From contig JANXOP010000341.1 in NCBI GenBank assembly GCA_025357755.1, positions 1-36,270 of the forward strand: a stretch of DNA of 36,270 nucleotides, given 5' to 3'. The stretch is from Kofleriaceae bacterium (GTDB taxonomy: Bacteria; Myxococcota_A; Polyangia; Haliangiales; Haliangiaceae). The translations under genes were made by a program, and so were the position numbers. This document shows, piece by piece, positions 15,002 to 22,852 of the stretch. The first letter of the stretch is position 1. Each line of letters starts with the position of its first letter. The notes under the pieces were generated by a model. It did not search any database. It was not told the origin of the DNA and saw only the letters and a program-made list of their open reading frames with translations.

Positions 15002-15460
15002 ATGTTGGTACGACAGATCTGGCCGTCACGGCCAGCACTCACGAATCCGTTCGGTGATCTCGAGAATCGTCGCCGGGAGATGTTGCGGCTCGTCGAGGCG
15101 GTCGCCGGAGATTCATTCAGCGACGCGACGGCGGGTGTGTTTCCGCCGATGAACGTCACGCAGGATGACAACCACTTCTACGTGCGCGCCGAGATTCCAG
15201 GCATCCGCGCGAACGACCTTTCCATCACGGCGCTCCGAAATCGCATCTCGATCTCCGGGCGGCGCGAGATACCGCCCGAACACGAACGGGTCAGCTATCA
15301 CCGCAAGGAGCGCGCGGACGGCACGTTCGATCGCACGGTTGCGCTTCCGACCGCGATCGATGCCGAGCAGGTCGACGCGCGCTACGTCGACGGAATCCTC
15401 ACCCTCAAGCTAGCGAAGGTCGCGGAAGCGAAGCCGCGGCAGATCACGGTCAAGACCTGA
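15002..15460 (+). CDS. Small heat-shock protein, Hsp20 family (B', copy 2)
   Basis: A 152-residue sHsp, paralogue of the gene at 3327 with one extra residue in the arm (NPFGDLENRR versus NLFDLENRR). The alpha-crystallin domain contains FYVRAEIPGIRANDLSI, ISISGRREIPPEHERVSYH and the motif ARYVDGILTLKLAKV, ending RQITVKT. AAGGAGCAAAGG precedes the start. Unlike copy 1, it does not overlap the receiver-like gene (33-base gap). It is followed by sHsp C' after 19 bases. Confidence 0.94.
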   Translation: MLVRQIWPSRPALTNPFGDLENRRREMLRLVEAVAGDSFSDATAGVFPPMNVTQDDNHFYVRAEIPGIRANDLSITALRNRISISGRREIPPEHERVSYHRKERADGTFDRTVALPTAIDAEQVDARYVDGILTLKLAKVAEAKPRQITVKT

Positions 15461-15479
15461 GCCACAGGAGAAACGCGTC

Positions 15480-15887
15480 ATGACCAACGACAACACCACG
15501 AAGATGCAGCATCAGCAGATCGAGAAGTCAGGCGTGCCCGAGCAGACCCGCCCGGGGCCGGTCTACACGCCGGCCGCCGATATCTTCGAGACCGAGAGCG
15601 CGATCACCGTCCTCGCCGACATGCCGGGCGTGAAGGCCGAGGATCTCAAGATCGATCTTCACGAGAGCGTGCTCTCGTTGACCGGACGGATTTCGACCGT
15701 CGGTACCGCAGGCGAAGTCGACGTCTTGCGTGAATACCGACCGGGCACGTTCTACCGGCGATTCACGCTGTCTGAAACGATCGATCAAGCCAAGATCGAC
15801 GCGAAGCTCGCGGACGGCGTTTTACGTCTCGAGCTGCCGAAGGTCGAGAAGGCGCGGCCACGTCAGATCCACGTGCGTACGAACTGA
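15480..15887 (+). CDS. Small heat-shock protein, Hsp20 family (C', copy 2)
   Basis: A 135-residue sHsp, paralogue of the gene at 3808 and last gene of operon copy 2. The domain keeps TPAADIFETESAITVLADMPG, LSLTGR and AKLADGVLRLELPKVEKA with the terminal VRTN. The polar N-terminal arm is the most divergent part (HHx-less MTNDNTTKMQHQQIEKSG). CAGGAGA lies ten bases upstream. No LysR gene follows here, so the duplicated block ends with this gene; the next ~155 bases hold nothing I can identify. Confidence 0.94.
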   Translation: MTNDNTTKMQHQQIEKSGVPEQTRPGPVYTPAADIFETESAITVLADMPGVKAEDLKIDLHESVLSLTGRISTVGTAGEVDVLREYRPGTFYRRFTLSETIDQAKIDAKLADGVLRLELPKVEKARPRQIHVRTN

Positions 15888-16044
15888 CGACGTCACACGC
15901 GCCAAACCAATCGGCTACGCAAAATCGTCGATACTCTCATCGCGGTCGTTCGGGGCGCCTCTTCCGGACGCGCCCGCGCGCTGTAACAACAATCGGACGC
16001 GTGCGAAAGCGCTCGCGACTGGCGTGACGACGGTCTCCGACCGC

Positions 16045-16320
16045 CTACGGCTTCATCGGCGTGCCGGCCTTTGTATCAGCCTTCGGTGCATCGGCCTTCG
16101 GTGCATCGGCCTTCGGCGCATCGGCTGCGTCCTTGGCCCACGTGCCCTTGGCGGTGGTGCACTGGGTATGCGTCTTCTTCATGTCCATCGTGCCATCGGC
16201 GAGCTTGCAGTGATGGTTCTGCGCGGGCGGTGGTGTCTTCGTGGCAGGCGCCTTATCGGCAAATGCGAGCGAGCCCGAGAACACCGCGATCAGAAAACTA
16301 GAGACGACGAGCTTTGACAT
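16045..16320 (-). CDS. Small exported protein with APKAD repeats
   Basis: A 91-residue protein with a signal peptide (MSKLVVSSFLIAVFSGSLAFA, cleavage before DK). A mature core follows with two Cys (HHCKLADGT and HTQCTTAKGTW), probably a disulfide, and then a C-terminal tail of pentapeptide repeats, APKAD, encoded by near-identical 15-base units (about 16074-16120). The tail is like the Ala/Pro/Lys-rich linkers of envelope proteins. GGAG lies six bases before the ATG. An AT-rich palindrome sits 50 bases upstream. Function unknown; periplasmic or secreted. Confidence 0.7.
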   Translation of the reverse strand: MSKLVVSSFLIAVFSGSLAFADKAPATKTPPPAQNHHCKLADGTMDMKKTHTQCTTAKGTWAKDAADAPKADAPKADAPKADTKAGTPMKP

Positions 16321-16369
16321 GTGACTCCATGGACGAGGTTGAGTGGCGGTTGTTCACCACAAACCGCGC

Positions 16370-16386
16370 ATCAAACTAAGTTTGAT
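16370..16386. promoter_or_regulatory. Perfect 17-base palindrome, possible operator
   Basis: ATCAAACT-A-AGTTTGAT, an AT-rich perfect inverted repeat in otherwise GC-rich DNA, 50 bases upstream of the start of the APKAD-repeat gene on the minus strand. Its size and symmetry fit a dimeric repressor site overlapping a promoter. The remainder of 16321-16521 shows no gene. Confidence 0.45.
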
Positions 16387-16521
16387 CGGCTCGCGCAACT
16401 TCGAATCTCCGTCGGTCGCGGCATGTTGCCCCGCGCTCGCCGCTCGCGAGCGGAGGGTCCTTCTCGGCAACCGCAAAGCGAACAGAGCGCTGCACCATCA
16501 GAGCGTGCGCAGCCGCACGAT

Positions 16522-16782
16522 CTAGCGCTTCTTTTCGTCTGCAGGATCTCCGTACGGATCTTGGCTGGCGGGTTTGGTGTTCGCGCCCTGGGACCGTCCC
16601 GGATCCCCGTACGGATCGCGGCTCGCGGGCGCGGGGGATGCGGCGCTGCCTTCGTGTTTGCCGAAGAGGTCGGTGATCTTGCCGATCAGGCCGCCGGTAT
16701 CGAAGTTCGTGTGACCACCCTGCTGGACGTGCTGCGTGATCGCGTTCTTGACAGAGTCGAGGAGACTATCGAGTGCAGACAT
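16522..16782 (-). CDS. Small protein with DPYGDP repeats
   Basis: An 86-residue protein. Residues 1-42 (MSALDSLLDSVKNAITQHV…, GGLIGKITDLFGKH) predict two short amphipathic helices joined by a Gly/Asn turn. Residues 45-86 are a low-complexity tail in which RDPYGDP and QDPYGDP recur. There is no signal peptide or Cys. AAGGAA precedes the start, and the gene follows the lipoprotein gene (16801) by 18 bases on the same strand, so they are probably co-transcribed. I do not recognise the family. Confidence 0.65.
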   Translation of the reverse strand: MSALDSLLDSVKNAITQHVQQGGHTNFDTGGLIGKITDLFGKHEGSAASPAPASRDPYGDPGRSQGANTKPASQDPYGDPADEKKR

Positions 16783-16800
16783 GATGATTCCTTCTCTTGA

Positions 16801-17235
16801 TCACTCGGGATCAGTGCCGAGATTGGTGAGGTCGTTGCCGGTGGTCCTGTTGTCGTAGCCCTGGAACTGCTGGTAGTCGGCAGCTTCGGCCGCCGGCACC
16901 GGAATTCCCGAGGGAGGGGGGGTCACCCAGTGCGCTCGGTGCTCGGCATCGCGGTAGTACACGCGGCCGTTTTTCGAGAGGTAGTACTGGCTCTCTGCAC
17001 CATCGGTGGCGGTGGCCGTCTTGTGGTGTTTGTAGAGGTAATAGAGCGCCGCGGCTCCAGCGAGGATCACGACCTTCTTGCTCGTCGACATGCCGGGCTT
17101 GTCTGCGGCCGGCGCACCGTGAGCCGTGTCATCGACAGCGGGCGGTGGATCATTGCGGCCGCACGCACCGGCGGCGAGCGCGCAGGCGAGAAGCATCGCC
17201 TTGAAGCGCGACGGGTGAAGACGCTTGGAAGTCAT
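16801..17235 (-). CDS. Putative lipoprotein with internal hydrophobic helix
   Basis: A 144-residue envelope protein. The N-terminus is basic then hydrophobic and ends in LAAGAC, an imperfect lipobox (Ala at -3) with Cys25. A second hydrophobic helix, KKVVILAGAAALYYLYKHH (about 53-71), could also anchor it. The C-terminal part has a Tyr-rich motif, YYLSKNGRVYYRDAEHRAHWV, followed by Pro- and Gln-rich sequence. It diverges from the lipoprotein gene at 17347, with 111 bases between that must hold both promoters. Function unknown. Confidence 0.7.
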   Translation of the reverse strand: MTSKRLHPSRFKAMLLACALAAGACGRNDPPPAVDDTAHGAPAADKPGMSTSKKVVILAGAAALYYLYKHHKTATATDGAESQYYLSKNGRVYYRDAEHRAHWVTPPPSGIPVPAAEAADYQQFQGYDNRTTGNDLTNLGTDPE

Positions 17236-17346
17236 TGCGCTAGAGCGATTGCAAGCGCGGGTCCATGCGCCACCACTGGCCCGCTCCTCGCATTGAGGCG
17301 CTGCTCAACCAGGTTCGCTTCGCGAACCGCTACCGAAAGCAGATGC

Positions 17347-17829
17347 ATGCGTGGACTACTCGTTGGATTGATCGTCGGGCTCGTGTCGATCACTGGCTGC
17401 AGCAACAAGGAGAAGAAGGCAAACGACCAAGCGGTGAAGGCGCAGAAGCAGGCCGACGACAAGCAGGCCGAGGCGACGAAGGCGCAAGCAGATGCCGATG
17501 CCAAGGCGGCTGCGGCCAAGGCGACCGCCGACACCGAGATGGCCAAGGCGCACGACGATGCACGCGACAAGATGCAGAAGAACTACGACGCGAGCGATCG
17601 CAAGCTCGCGTCGCTGCGCGAGAAGGTCGCGAAGGCGACCGGGACCAAGCGCAAGAACGCGGACGCAGCACTCGCCGAGGTCGACAAGCGAGCCGCGACG
17701 GTGAAGACCGACATGGCGAACCTCGTCACAGCGGCCGGCACGGCGTGGGACACGACCAAGACGCAGGTCGAGGCGGACCAAGCGGCGCTCGACAAAGCCT
17801 CCGATAACCTCGAGACCACGCTCAAGTAA
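17347..17829 (+). CDS. Coiled-coil lipoprotein
   Basis: A 160-residue lipoprotein: signal sequence MRGLLVGLIVGLVSITGC with the lipobox ITGC (Cys18), then a long charged Ala/Lys/Asp-rich helix (about 20-160), with heptad-like spacing in the AKAQKQADDKQAEA…TKAQADADAKAA region. This resembles murein-lipoprotein-style or OM-tethered spacer proteins. It precedes the peptidoglycan-binding gene by 11 bases, so together they may tether the outer membrane to the wall. A longer in-frame reading from 16930 is an artefact of the opposite-strand gene; the ATG at 17347 begins the lipoprotein signal. Confidence 0.8.
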   Translation: MRGLLVGLIVGLVSITGCSNKEKKANDQAVKAQKQADDKQAEATKAQADADAKAAAAKATADTEMAKAHDDARDKMQKNYDASDRKLASLREKVAKATGTKRKNADAALAEVDKRAATVKTDMANLVTAAGTAWDTTKTQVEADQAALDKASDNLETTLK

Positions 17830-17840
17830 CGGAGTCGACG

Positions 17841-18119
17841 ATGGCAAAATACGAGCACAACTCAGAGAAGTTCGGTTATCTCGACCTCGATGACCTGGCC
17901 GGCGTCCAGAAAGCGCTGAACAAGCTGGGCTTCGATCCTGGCGCTGCCGATGGCAAAGACGGCCCGAACACGCAGAAGGCAGTTCGTGCGTTTCAGGCGC
18001 ATGCGACGATCGGGATCGACGGCATCGTCGGCCCCGTGACACGCGACGCGCTCGTCAAAGAGCTCGCCGAGAAGTCTGCGACGACGACGCCGCCGACAAC
18101 GACGACGACGACGACCTAA
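17841..18119 (+). CDS. Peptidoglycan-binding domain protein (PG_binding_1)
   Basis: A 92-residue protein made almost entirely of one PG_binding_1 domain: YLDLDDLAGVQKALNKLGFDPGAADGKDGPNTQKAVRAFQ…GIDGIVGPVTRDAL. The signature D-G-x-x-G-P-x-T-xxAVxxFQ and GIVGPxT are present. The tail is a run of Thr and Pro. There is no signal peptide, so export would have to be non-classical, or it is the detached end of a larger protein. GGAG is nine bases upstream. Its stop is immediately followed by the broken kinase gene, so the tail may derive from a rearrangement. Confidence 0.85.
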   Translation: MAKYEHNSEKFGYLDLDDLAGVQKALNKLGFDPGAADGKDGPNTQKAVRAFQAHATIGIDGIVGPVTRDALVKELAEKSATTTPPTTTTTTT

Positions 18120-18121
18120 CC

Positions 18122-19437
18122 GAGCTCGATCGGACGGTCGCGATCAAGTTGCTGCACGGCGATGGCTCACGCATCCCCACGTCGTCCGGATCTACGATGT
18201 CGGCGAGAGCGACGGGCACATCTTTGTGGCGATGGAGCTGATCGAGGGCGAGACGCTCGGGCACTGGCAACGTGAAAGCGAGCACAGCCTCGCCGAGGTG
18301 CTCGCGCGATATCGTGAGGCAGGGTGGGGCCTCGCAGCGGAACATGCCGAGGGCATCGTTCATCGCGACTTCAAGCCCGACAACGTTCTGCTCGGACCCA
18401 GTGGCGCATGCGTCGCCGATTTCGGCCTCGCGTTCGACGACTCGGTGCCCGACGTTCAGGTTCCTCTCGCCGGGACGCCGTTCTACATGGCTCCGGAGCT
18501 GTACGCGGGACGTAAGGCCGACGTTCGCAGCGACCAATACGCGTTTGCGGTGAGCCTCTACGGCGCCCTGTTTCGCGAGCAGCCGTTCGAGGGCACGACG
18601 GTGCCAGAGCTCGTTGCGAACAAGCAGGCCGATCGAGTTCGGCCGATGCGAGGTGGCGTCCCTCGCCGCGTGCACAAGGCGGTGCATCGAGCGCTCTCGG
18701 CGGACCCAGTGCAACGGTTCGGGTCGATGCACGCGCTCGTCCGAGAGCTCGAGCGGCCTCGATCTCGGTGGCTCGCGGTCCCTGCCGGGCTTGCCGCAGC
18801 CGTGGGCGTCGCGATCGTTACGGCCGTACTCACGCACCATGCTGCTCCGTGCGGCGGCGCCGACGTCGAGCTGGCGCGCTCCTGGAATCCTATCGATCGC
18901 GCGATGGTCGCGAATGCATTCGCGGCGGCAGACCTCCCGTTCAGCGACGCGACCCGACGTGAGGTCCAGCGGACACTCGATCACTATGCCTCCGATCGGC
19001 GCGCGATGCGCGTCGGTGCGTGCGAAGCAACGAAGGTCCGAGCAGTGCAAACCGAAGAGGTACTCTCGCTTCGCGTTGGCTGCCTCGAGCAACGTTTGAC
19101 GGCGCTCGGTCAACTCGCGTCGACCCTCACGGATCGCGATCCGGGTCGACTGGAGAATGCGGTCGCTGCGAGCCATGCGCTTCCCCCGATCAGTGATTGC
19201 GCGGATGTCGCGGCCCTGCAGCTCGTCGTGAAGCCTCCGAATGTGAAGATCGCGACGCGCGTGAAGGCGATCCGCGACGACCTCGCGCGGCTGAACACCC
19301 GACGCGATGCAGGTGAAACCCACGGCTTGCTCGAGAGCGCGCGTGCCCTCGAACCCGAGGTCAAGGCCTCGGGCTATCGCCCGCTCGAAGTCGAGCGGCC
19401 GTGCCCGAAGGCCATACTCTCCACAAAGCGGTCTTGA
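18122..19437 (+). pseudogene. Ser/Thr protein kinase, N-lobe truncated and frameshifted
   Basis: The start of the homology, ELDRTVAIKLLHGD (from 18122), is the beta-3 strand with the ATP-binding Lys. The Gly-rich loop before it is gone, cut off at the stop of the previous gene. After LLHGD the frame shifts and helix C is missing; the homology resumes in another frame at 18169 as THPHVVRIYDVGESDG. From there it is open to 19437, with HRDFKPDN catalytic loop, DFG (VADFGLAF), APE (MAPEL), and a transmembrane helix (LAVPAGLAAAVGVAIVTAVL) before an extracytoplasmic part of about 190 residues. An ATG at 18226 could open a 403-codon frame, but it would lack the N-lobe, so kinase activity is not expected. 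Confidence 0.85.
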
Positions 19438-19821
19438 AGCAGACCCCGATGCTCGTCGGGACGAACGTACGTGCGACCTCGCCACCGAAACGGCTGCGCG
19501 GCATCCGCGCGATCGATGGGGCACGCATCGTGAGCCTCGAGGCGTACGGCAAGGACCTGTTCTACGGCTTCGAGAAAAACGGTCACGCCTGCTGGATGCA
19601 CGTCCATCTCGGCCTCGCTGGACGTTTTGACCTGATGAAGAAGCAGCCACCGCCTCCGCCGCGCGCGAGCGTGCGCGTTCGCCTCGCGGGTCCGGTGCAC
19701 ACCGTCGATCTGCGCGGCCCGCTGATCTGCGAGAACGTGCGCGCGATGCAGCGGCGCGATCGATCACGTGAAGCTCGCCGGCCGACCCTGCTTCTTCTGT
19801 CCGCGTTGTCAGCAAGACTAG
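19401..19821 (+). pseudogene. Fpg/Nei DNA glycosylase with internal deletion
   Basis: The GTG at 19401 begins PEGHTLHK, the N-terminal Pro2-Glu3 catalytic start of formamidopyrimidine-DNA glycosylase/endonuclease VIII. The N-terminal domain follows to DLRGPLICENV (about residue 113), with the conserved Lys in AYGKDLFY and VHLGLAGRF. Homology then stops. In another frame, AGRPCFFCPRCQQD and a stop at 19819-19821 are the last half of the family's C-terminal zinc finger. The helix-two-turn-helix domain and the first Cys pair (roughly 130 residues) are deleted. The enzyme cannot be functional. The start overlaps the end of the kinase frame by 37 bases. Confidence 0.85.
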
Positions 19822-19826
19822 CGAAG

Positions 19827-21074
19827 TCAATCACACGAGGTCGCGGCCGGCGAGGTCGTCACGACGATGCGTCCGCCACCACCGCCGCCGCCACCGCGTC
19901 CACCGTTCTGCTGCCCGGTCGTGTTGCCCGCCGCCGTGATGATGCCGCCGGTTCCGTTCCGGCTGGCGAGGCCTCCGGTGCGACCATTATCGTTGTTGTT
20001 GCCCCCACCGGCGTTGCCCGAAGTATCGGTCGCCGCGGTGTTGTCGGTGGCGTGACCGTCGCCGCCGTCGTTCGCGCTCGTGCCCGCACTCGATGCACCG
20101 CCCGTTCCCGATCCGCCGTGCGCTCGCAACGCGCCCATCGGGCCGAGCATCGGGTTTGCGGGCGCGACGAGCAGGATGCCACCGCCGGCGCCGCCGCCGT
20201 TGCCGCCGCCATCGGAGTTGCGGCCACCGCCCCCGCTGGCAACGATATTCGCGATGCCGGTCTCGCCGATCTTGATCGTACCGCTCGCCACGATCTCGAT
20301 CGCCCCACCGCCCGCGCCGCCTTGACCCGCGCCTCGCGACGTTCCGCCGGGACATCCGCCGCGTAGCGGGACGAGGGTCTGCGATCCAGTCACGGCACCG
20401 CCGTTGATGGTCATGTAGCAGCCCTGGCCGCCGGCCGTGCCGAACCCGCCACCGCCGCCACCCCAGCCGGTATTGGTCCCCATCGTGCCGAGGCCACTCT
20501 CGCGATCCGCGCAGCTCACCGGCGAGCCACCGGGCCCGGGCGTGCCGCCGACAGCGCTCGCGTCGACCATGCCGTTCGTATCGACGACGACGTCACCCGC
20601 GACGAGGATCACGACGGGCTTGTTGCCGATCAGGCGGAGGACGTGACCGTTGGTGATTCGCAACCCTTGCAGGCGCACGACGAACACCGGCACGCCGGTC
20701 GAGTCGAGTTGCGGGACATCGTTCGCGACGCTGATCGATCCGAGATCGCAGGTCGTACTGACCACCGTGCCCGCGTTCGAATCGATCGTGGTGAGACCGG
20801 TTGCGGTGCAGCTCCACTGCGGAGCGCTCAGGAACTTCGCCGCGAACGGCTTGGGATCGACGTTGATCGTCGGGGGGAGCGCGTGATTCGTGCAGGTGGT
20901 GCATGCGGTGCACGAGCCACCGCAATCGATGTTGGTCTCGTCGCCATCTCTCACCCCATCGCTACACGACGCGATCGGGGGCGCGCCGTCGCTGCCGGTC
21001 GCGCTATCGCCCGTCGCGGCTCCCGGATGAAAGCCGCACGCCGTCAGCGCGATAAAAACCCCAGCTCGCAACAC
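19827..21074 (-). CDS. Gly-rich lipoprotein with DGxETxxDCGG cysteine motif
   Basis: A 415-residue surface lipoprotein. The signal ends in ALTAC (Cys13). Residues 36-62 hold a Cys-rich motif, CSDGVRDGDETNIDCGG followed by CTACTTC, which recurs in myxobacterial exported proteins. The middle (about 90-180) is beta-rich (VVILVAGDVVVDTNGMVDASAVGG), typical of right-handed repeats. The last 230 residues are dominated by Gly/Ala/Asn with GGGGGGFG-type runs, as in anti-freeze-like or adhesin-like passengers. The start is GTG. It ends five bases after the Fpg/Nei remnant on the opposite strand. Function unknown; adhesion or matrix contact is a guess from composition. Confidence 0.8.
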   Translation of the reverse strand: MLRAGVFIALTACGFHPGAATGDSATGSDGAPPIASCSDGVRDGDETNIDCGGSCTACTTCTNHALPPTINVDPKPFAAKFLSAPQWSCTATGLTTIDSNAGTVVSTTCDLGSISVANDVPQLDSTGVPVFVVRLQGLRITNGHVLRLIGNKPVVILVAGDVVVDTNGMVDASAVGGTPGPGGSPVSCADRESGLGTMGTNTGWGGGGGGFGTAGGQGCYMTINGGAVTGSQTLVPLRGGCPGGTSRGAGQGGAGGGAIEIVASGTIKIGETGIANIVASGGGGRNSDGGGNGGGAGGGILLVAPANPMLGPMGALRAHGGSGTGGASSAGTSANDGGDGHATDNTAATDTSGNAGGGNNNDNGRTGGLASRNGTGGIITAAGNTTGQQNGGRGGGGGGGGRIVVTTSPAATSCD

Positions 21075-21094
21075 CGGTCGAGCTTATCCGATCG

Positions 21095-22342
21095 CTAGAT
21101 CGAGTTGATGCGATCGTTGCGCGCACCGTTCGTCGGGTCCCAGTGCAGCGTGAGGCCGATCGTACCGGTAAGTGCAAGTGGTTCAGCGTAGGAGAGCCGT
21201 GACAGGGTCTGGAAGTCCGACGGAGCGATCACGCTGAGATCGGGCTTCGGCAGCTGGCGCTGCGTGACCGAGAACGTGAGGTTGAGATCGATGTGACGGC
21301 CGATCTGGAACGTCACGAACGGCGCCGCCGTGAAGATGTGCCGGCGCGAGGGATGGTTTAGCTCGATGTCGCTCGAGAGCGTCAAGCCGTACGAGATCCC
21401 GTCGTGGCGCACGCTGCCGACCGCATCGATGCCGGTCAGCGGGTACTGCGCGAACCGCTCGCCGAGGTCGTTGCGGATGTTGTAACGGTCGACCGCGTAG
21501 CCCAGGTGATAAAAAATTCCGAGCCGGTTGCCGCGCGGGTCATCGGCGGGAAATAGGTCCCACTCCAGCGCGGCGCGAGCGCGCAGGTAGTAGTCGTACT
21601 GCGCCTTCGGATCCATGAATTGCATGTAGCTGCCAAAGCCGACCGACCAGTGCTCGTCGAGTAGCTCGACCGCTTCGCCGCCGTAGCCGAACTGCCACAT
21701 CGTGGTGTTCAGCGAGACCACGGTGCCGTCGTCGAGTGTGAGTGGCGGTTGCTCGTTGAGGCCACCGTTCACGTTCTCGAGCGTGAGCGCGCGAAACCTC
21801 TTCGTGATGTAGACGATCTTGAAATCGAGCTCCGAGGTCGCGCTGCGATACTTGTCGGTGTAGCTGCCGTTACCGCTGATCGAGATCGACGTGCCCCACG
21901 GTGACGTCGCGGCATGCGTGGCGTTGACGTTCGTCGGTGCGGACAGCGCGATCGTGACCGCCTCGGGATAGCGCGCGGCGACGAAGAGCGCGATCCCGCG
22001 CAGGAACACGGGCTCGAGCAGCGCGCGCTGTTGGTCGTCGGTCATCCGCGTGTCGACCATGAGGTCGAGCTCGACCACCGGCGGTGCACCCGGCACGTGA
22101 CCGACGAAGCGCAGGTGCAGCTGATCGTCGAGTGCTACCGCATTCGCGGTCGCATAGATCACGACATCGGCCTCCGCGCGTGGCGCCGCGAGCAACACCT
22201 TGTTCGCATCGACGAGCCCGAGCAGGAACGCGGGACACGTCTTCGTGCGACCGACGTGCTCGCACTCGACATCGACGCGAATCGGCGCATCGGCGCGCGC
22301 GAGCCTCGACGCGAGCAACAGCATCAACACGAACCAGCGCAC
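21095..22342 (-). CDS. Exported outer-membrane barrel-like protein
   Basis: A 415-residue protein with signal peptide MRWFVLMLLLASRLARA. Residues 20-130 form a soluble domain (IRVDVECEHVGRTKTCPAFLLGLVDAN…, VVIYATANAVALDDQLHLRFVG) resembling the small N-terminal domain of assembly or secretion factors. From about 150 on, long amphipathic strands suggest a barrel (TSELDFKIVYITKRFRALTLENV, WSVGFGSYMQFMDPKAQYDYYLRARAALEWDLF, GTIGLTLHWDP). The start is GTG. It is upstream of the Gly-rich lipoprotein gene with a 20-base gap, so the two probably form an operon and may cooperate at the surface. Family not recognised. Confidence 0.7.
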   Translation of the reverse strand: MRWFVLMLLLASRLARADAPIRVDVECEHVGRTKTCPAFLLGLVDANKVLLAAPRAEADVVIYATANAVALDDQLHLRFVGHVPGAPPVVELDLMVDTRMTDDQQRALLEPVFLRGIALFVAARYPEAVTIALSAPTNVNATHAATSPWGTSISISGNGSYTDKYRSATSELDFKIVYITKRFRALTLENVNGGLNEQPPLTLDDGTVVSLNTTMWQFGYGGEAVELLDEHWSVGFGSYMQFMDPKAQYDYYLRARAALEWDLFPADDPRGNRLGIFYHLGYAVDRYNIRNDLGERFAQYPLTGIDAVGSVRHDGISYGLTLSSDIELNHPSRRHIFTAAPFVTFQIGRHIDLNLTFSVTQRQLPKPDLSVIAPSDFQTLSRLSYAEPLALTGTIGLTLHWDPTNGARNDRINSI

Positions 22343-22425
22343 GGCGGCCGGACTCTAGCTCGGGCCACGACGCTGGCGCCTGCGACACCTGCGACGCCGA
22401 GGCCCGGTACGGATCCCGGCGGAGC

Positions 22426-22440
22426 TTGACGCGGCGTCAA
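22426..22440. promoter_or_regulatory. Palindrome upstream of merR-family gene
   Basis: TTGACG-CGG-CGTCAA, a perfect inverted repeat 21 bases before the regulator start. The left half also reads as a -35 box. TCAAC recurs 12 bases downstream. It is a good candidate for the autoregulatory operator; MerR proteins typically bind between the promoter boxes. Confidence 0.5.
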
Positions 22441-22461
22441 CATGACCTCAACGTAAGCTTG

Positions 22462-22842
22462 ATGACGCGGATGCGGATCGGCGAGCTCACGCGACGCGCC
22501 GGGGTGACCGCGCGGACCGTGCGCTACTACGAGAGCTTGGGGCTGATGCCTGCTGGCGAGCGCGCGGGCACGGGCCAGCACTCCTACGACGAGGTCACAG
22601 TCGTCCGCCTTCGTAAGATCGAGCAACTCAAGCTCGTCGGCCTTAGCCTCGACGAGATCGGGCAGGTCATCGACCTGTACTTCACCGATCCGGGCGGCGC
22701 GAAGGCCAAACGAAAGGTGCTGACGTTGCTAAAAAAACATCTCACCGAGATCGATGACAAGCTCGCGGAAGTACAGAAGCTCCGCACCGAGCTGCACGCG
22801 AACATCGAGCGCTTCGAGCGCTGGCTGGACGAGCACGACTAG
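22462..22842 (+). CDS. MerR-family transcriptional regulator
   Basis: A 126-residue DNA-distorting regulator. The MerR winged-helix domain (about residues 4-72) shows MRIGELTRRAGVTARTVRYYESLGLM and RLRKIEQLKLVGLSLDEIGQVIDLY. A C-terminal dimerisation coiled coil follows (KRKVLTLLKKHLTEIDDKLAEVQKLRTEL), ending WLDEHD. It lacks the Cys residues of metal or redox sensors in the C-terminal part, so the inducer is probably an organic molecule or it is a constitutive regulator. The ATG nine bases later (22471) is an alternative start. The dehydrogenase gene 33 bases downstream is the likely co-transcribed target. Confidence 0.93.
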   Translation: MTRMRIGELTRRAGVTARTVRYYESLGLMPAGERAGTGQHSYDEVTVVRLRKIEQLKLVGLSLDEIGQVIDLYFTDPGGAKAKRKVLTLLKKHLTEIDDKLAEVQKLRTELHANIERFERWLDEHD

Positions 22843-22852
22843 ACGAAACGTT

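Noticed and set aside
16070..16130. CRISPR-like short repeats
   Set aside because: The 15-base units are in frame and encode APKAD pentapeptides at the end of an exported protein; no spacers.
18055..19830. 591-residue minus-strand frame opposite the kinase and glycosylase remnants
   Set aside because: No domain or signal visible; composition is that of an antisense shadow. The plus-strand homology is unmistakable.
19860..20366. Plus-strand Pro/Arg-rich frames opposite the Gly-rich lipoprotein
   Set aside because: Pro tracts are the antisense of the Gly-rich repeats; no independent coding evidence.
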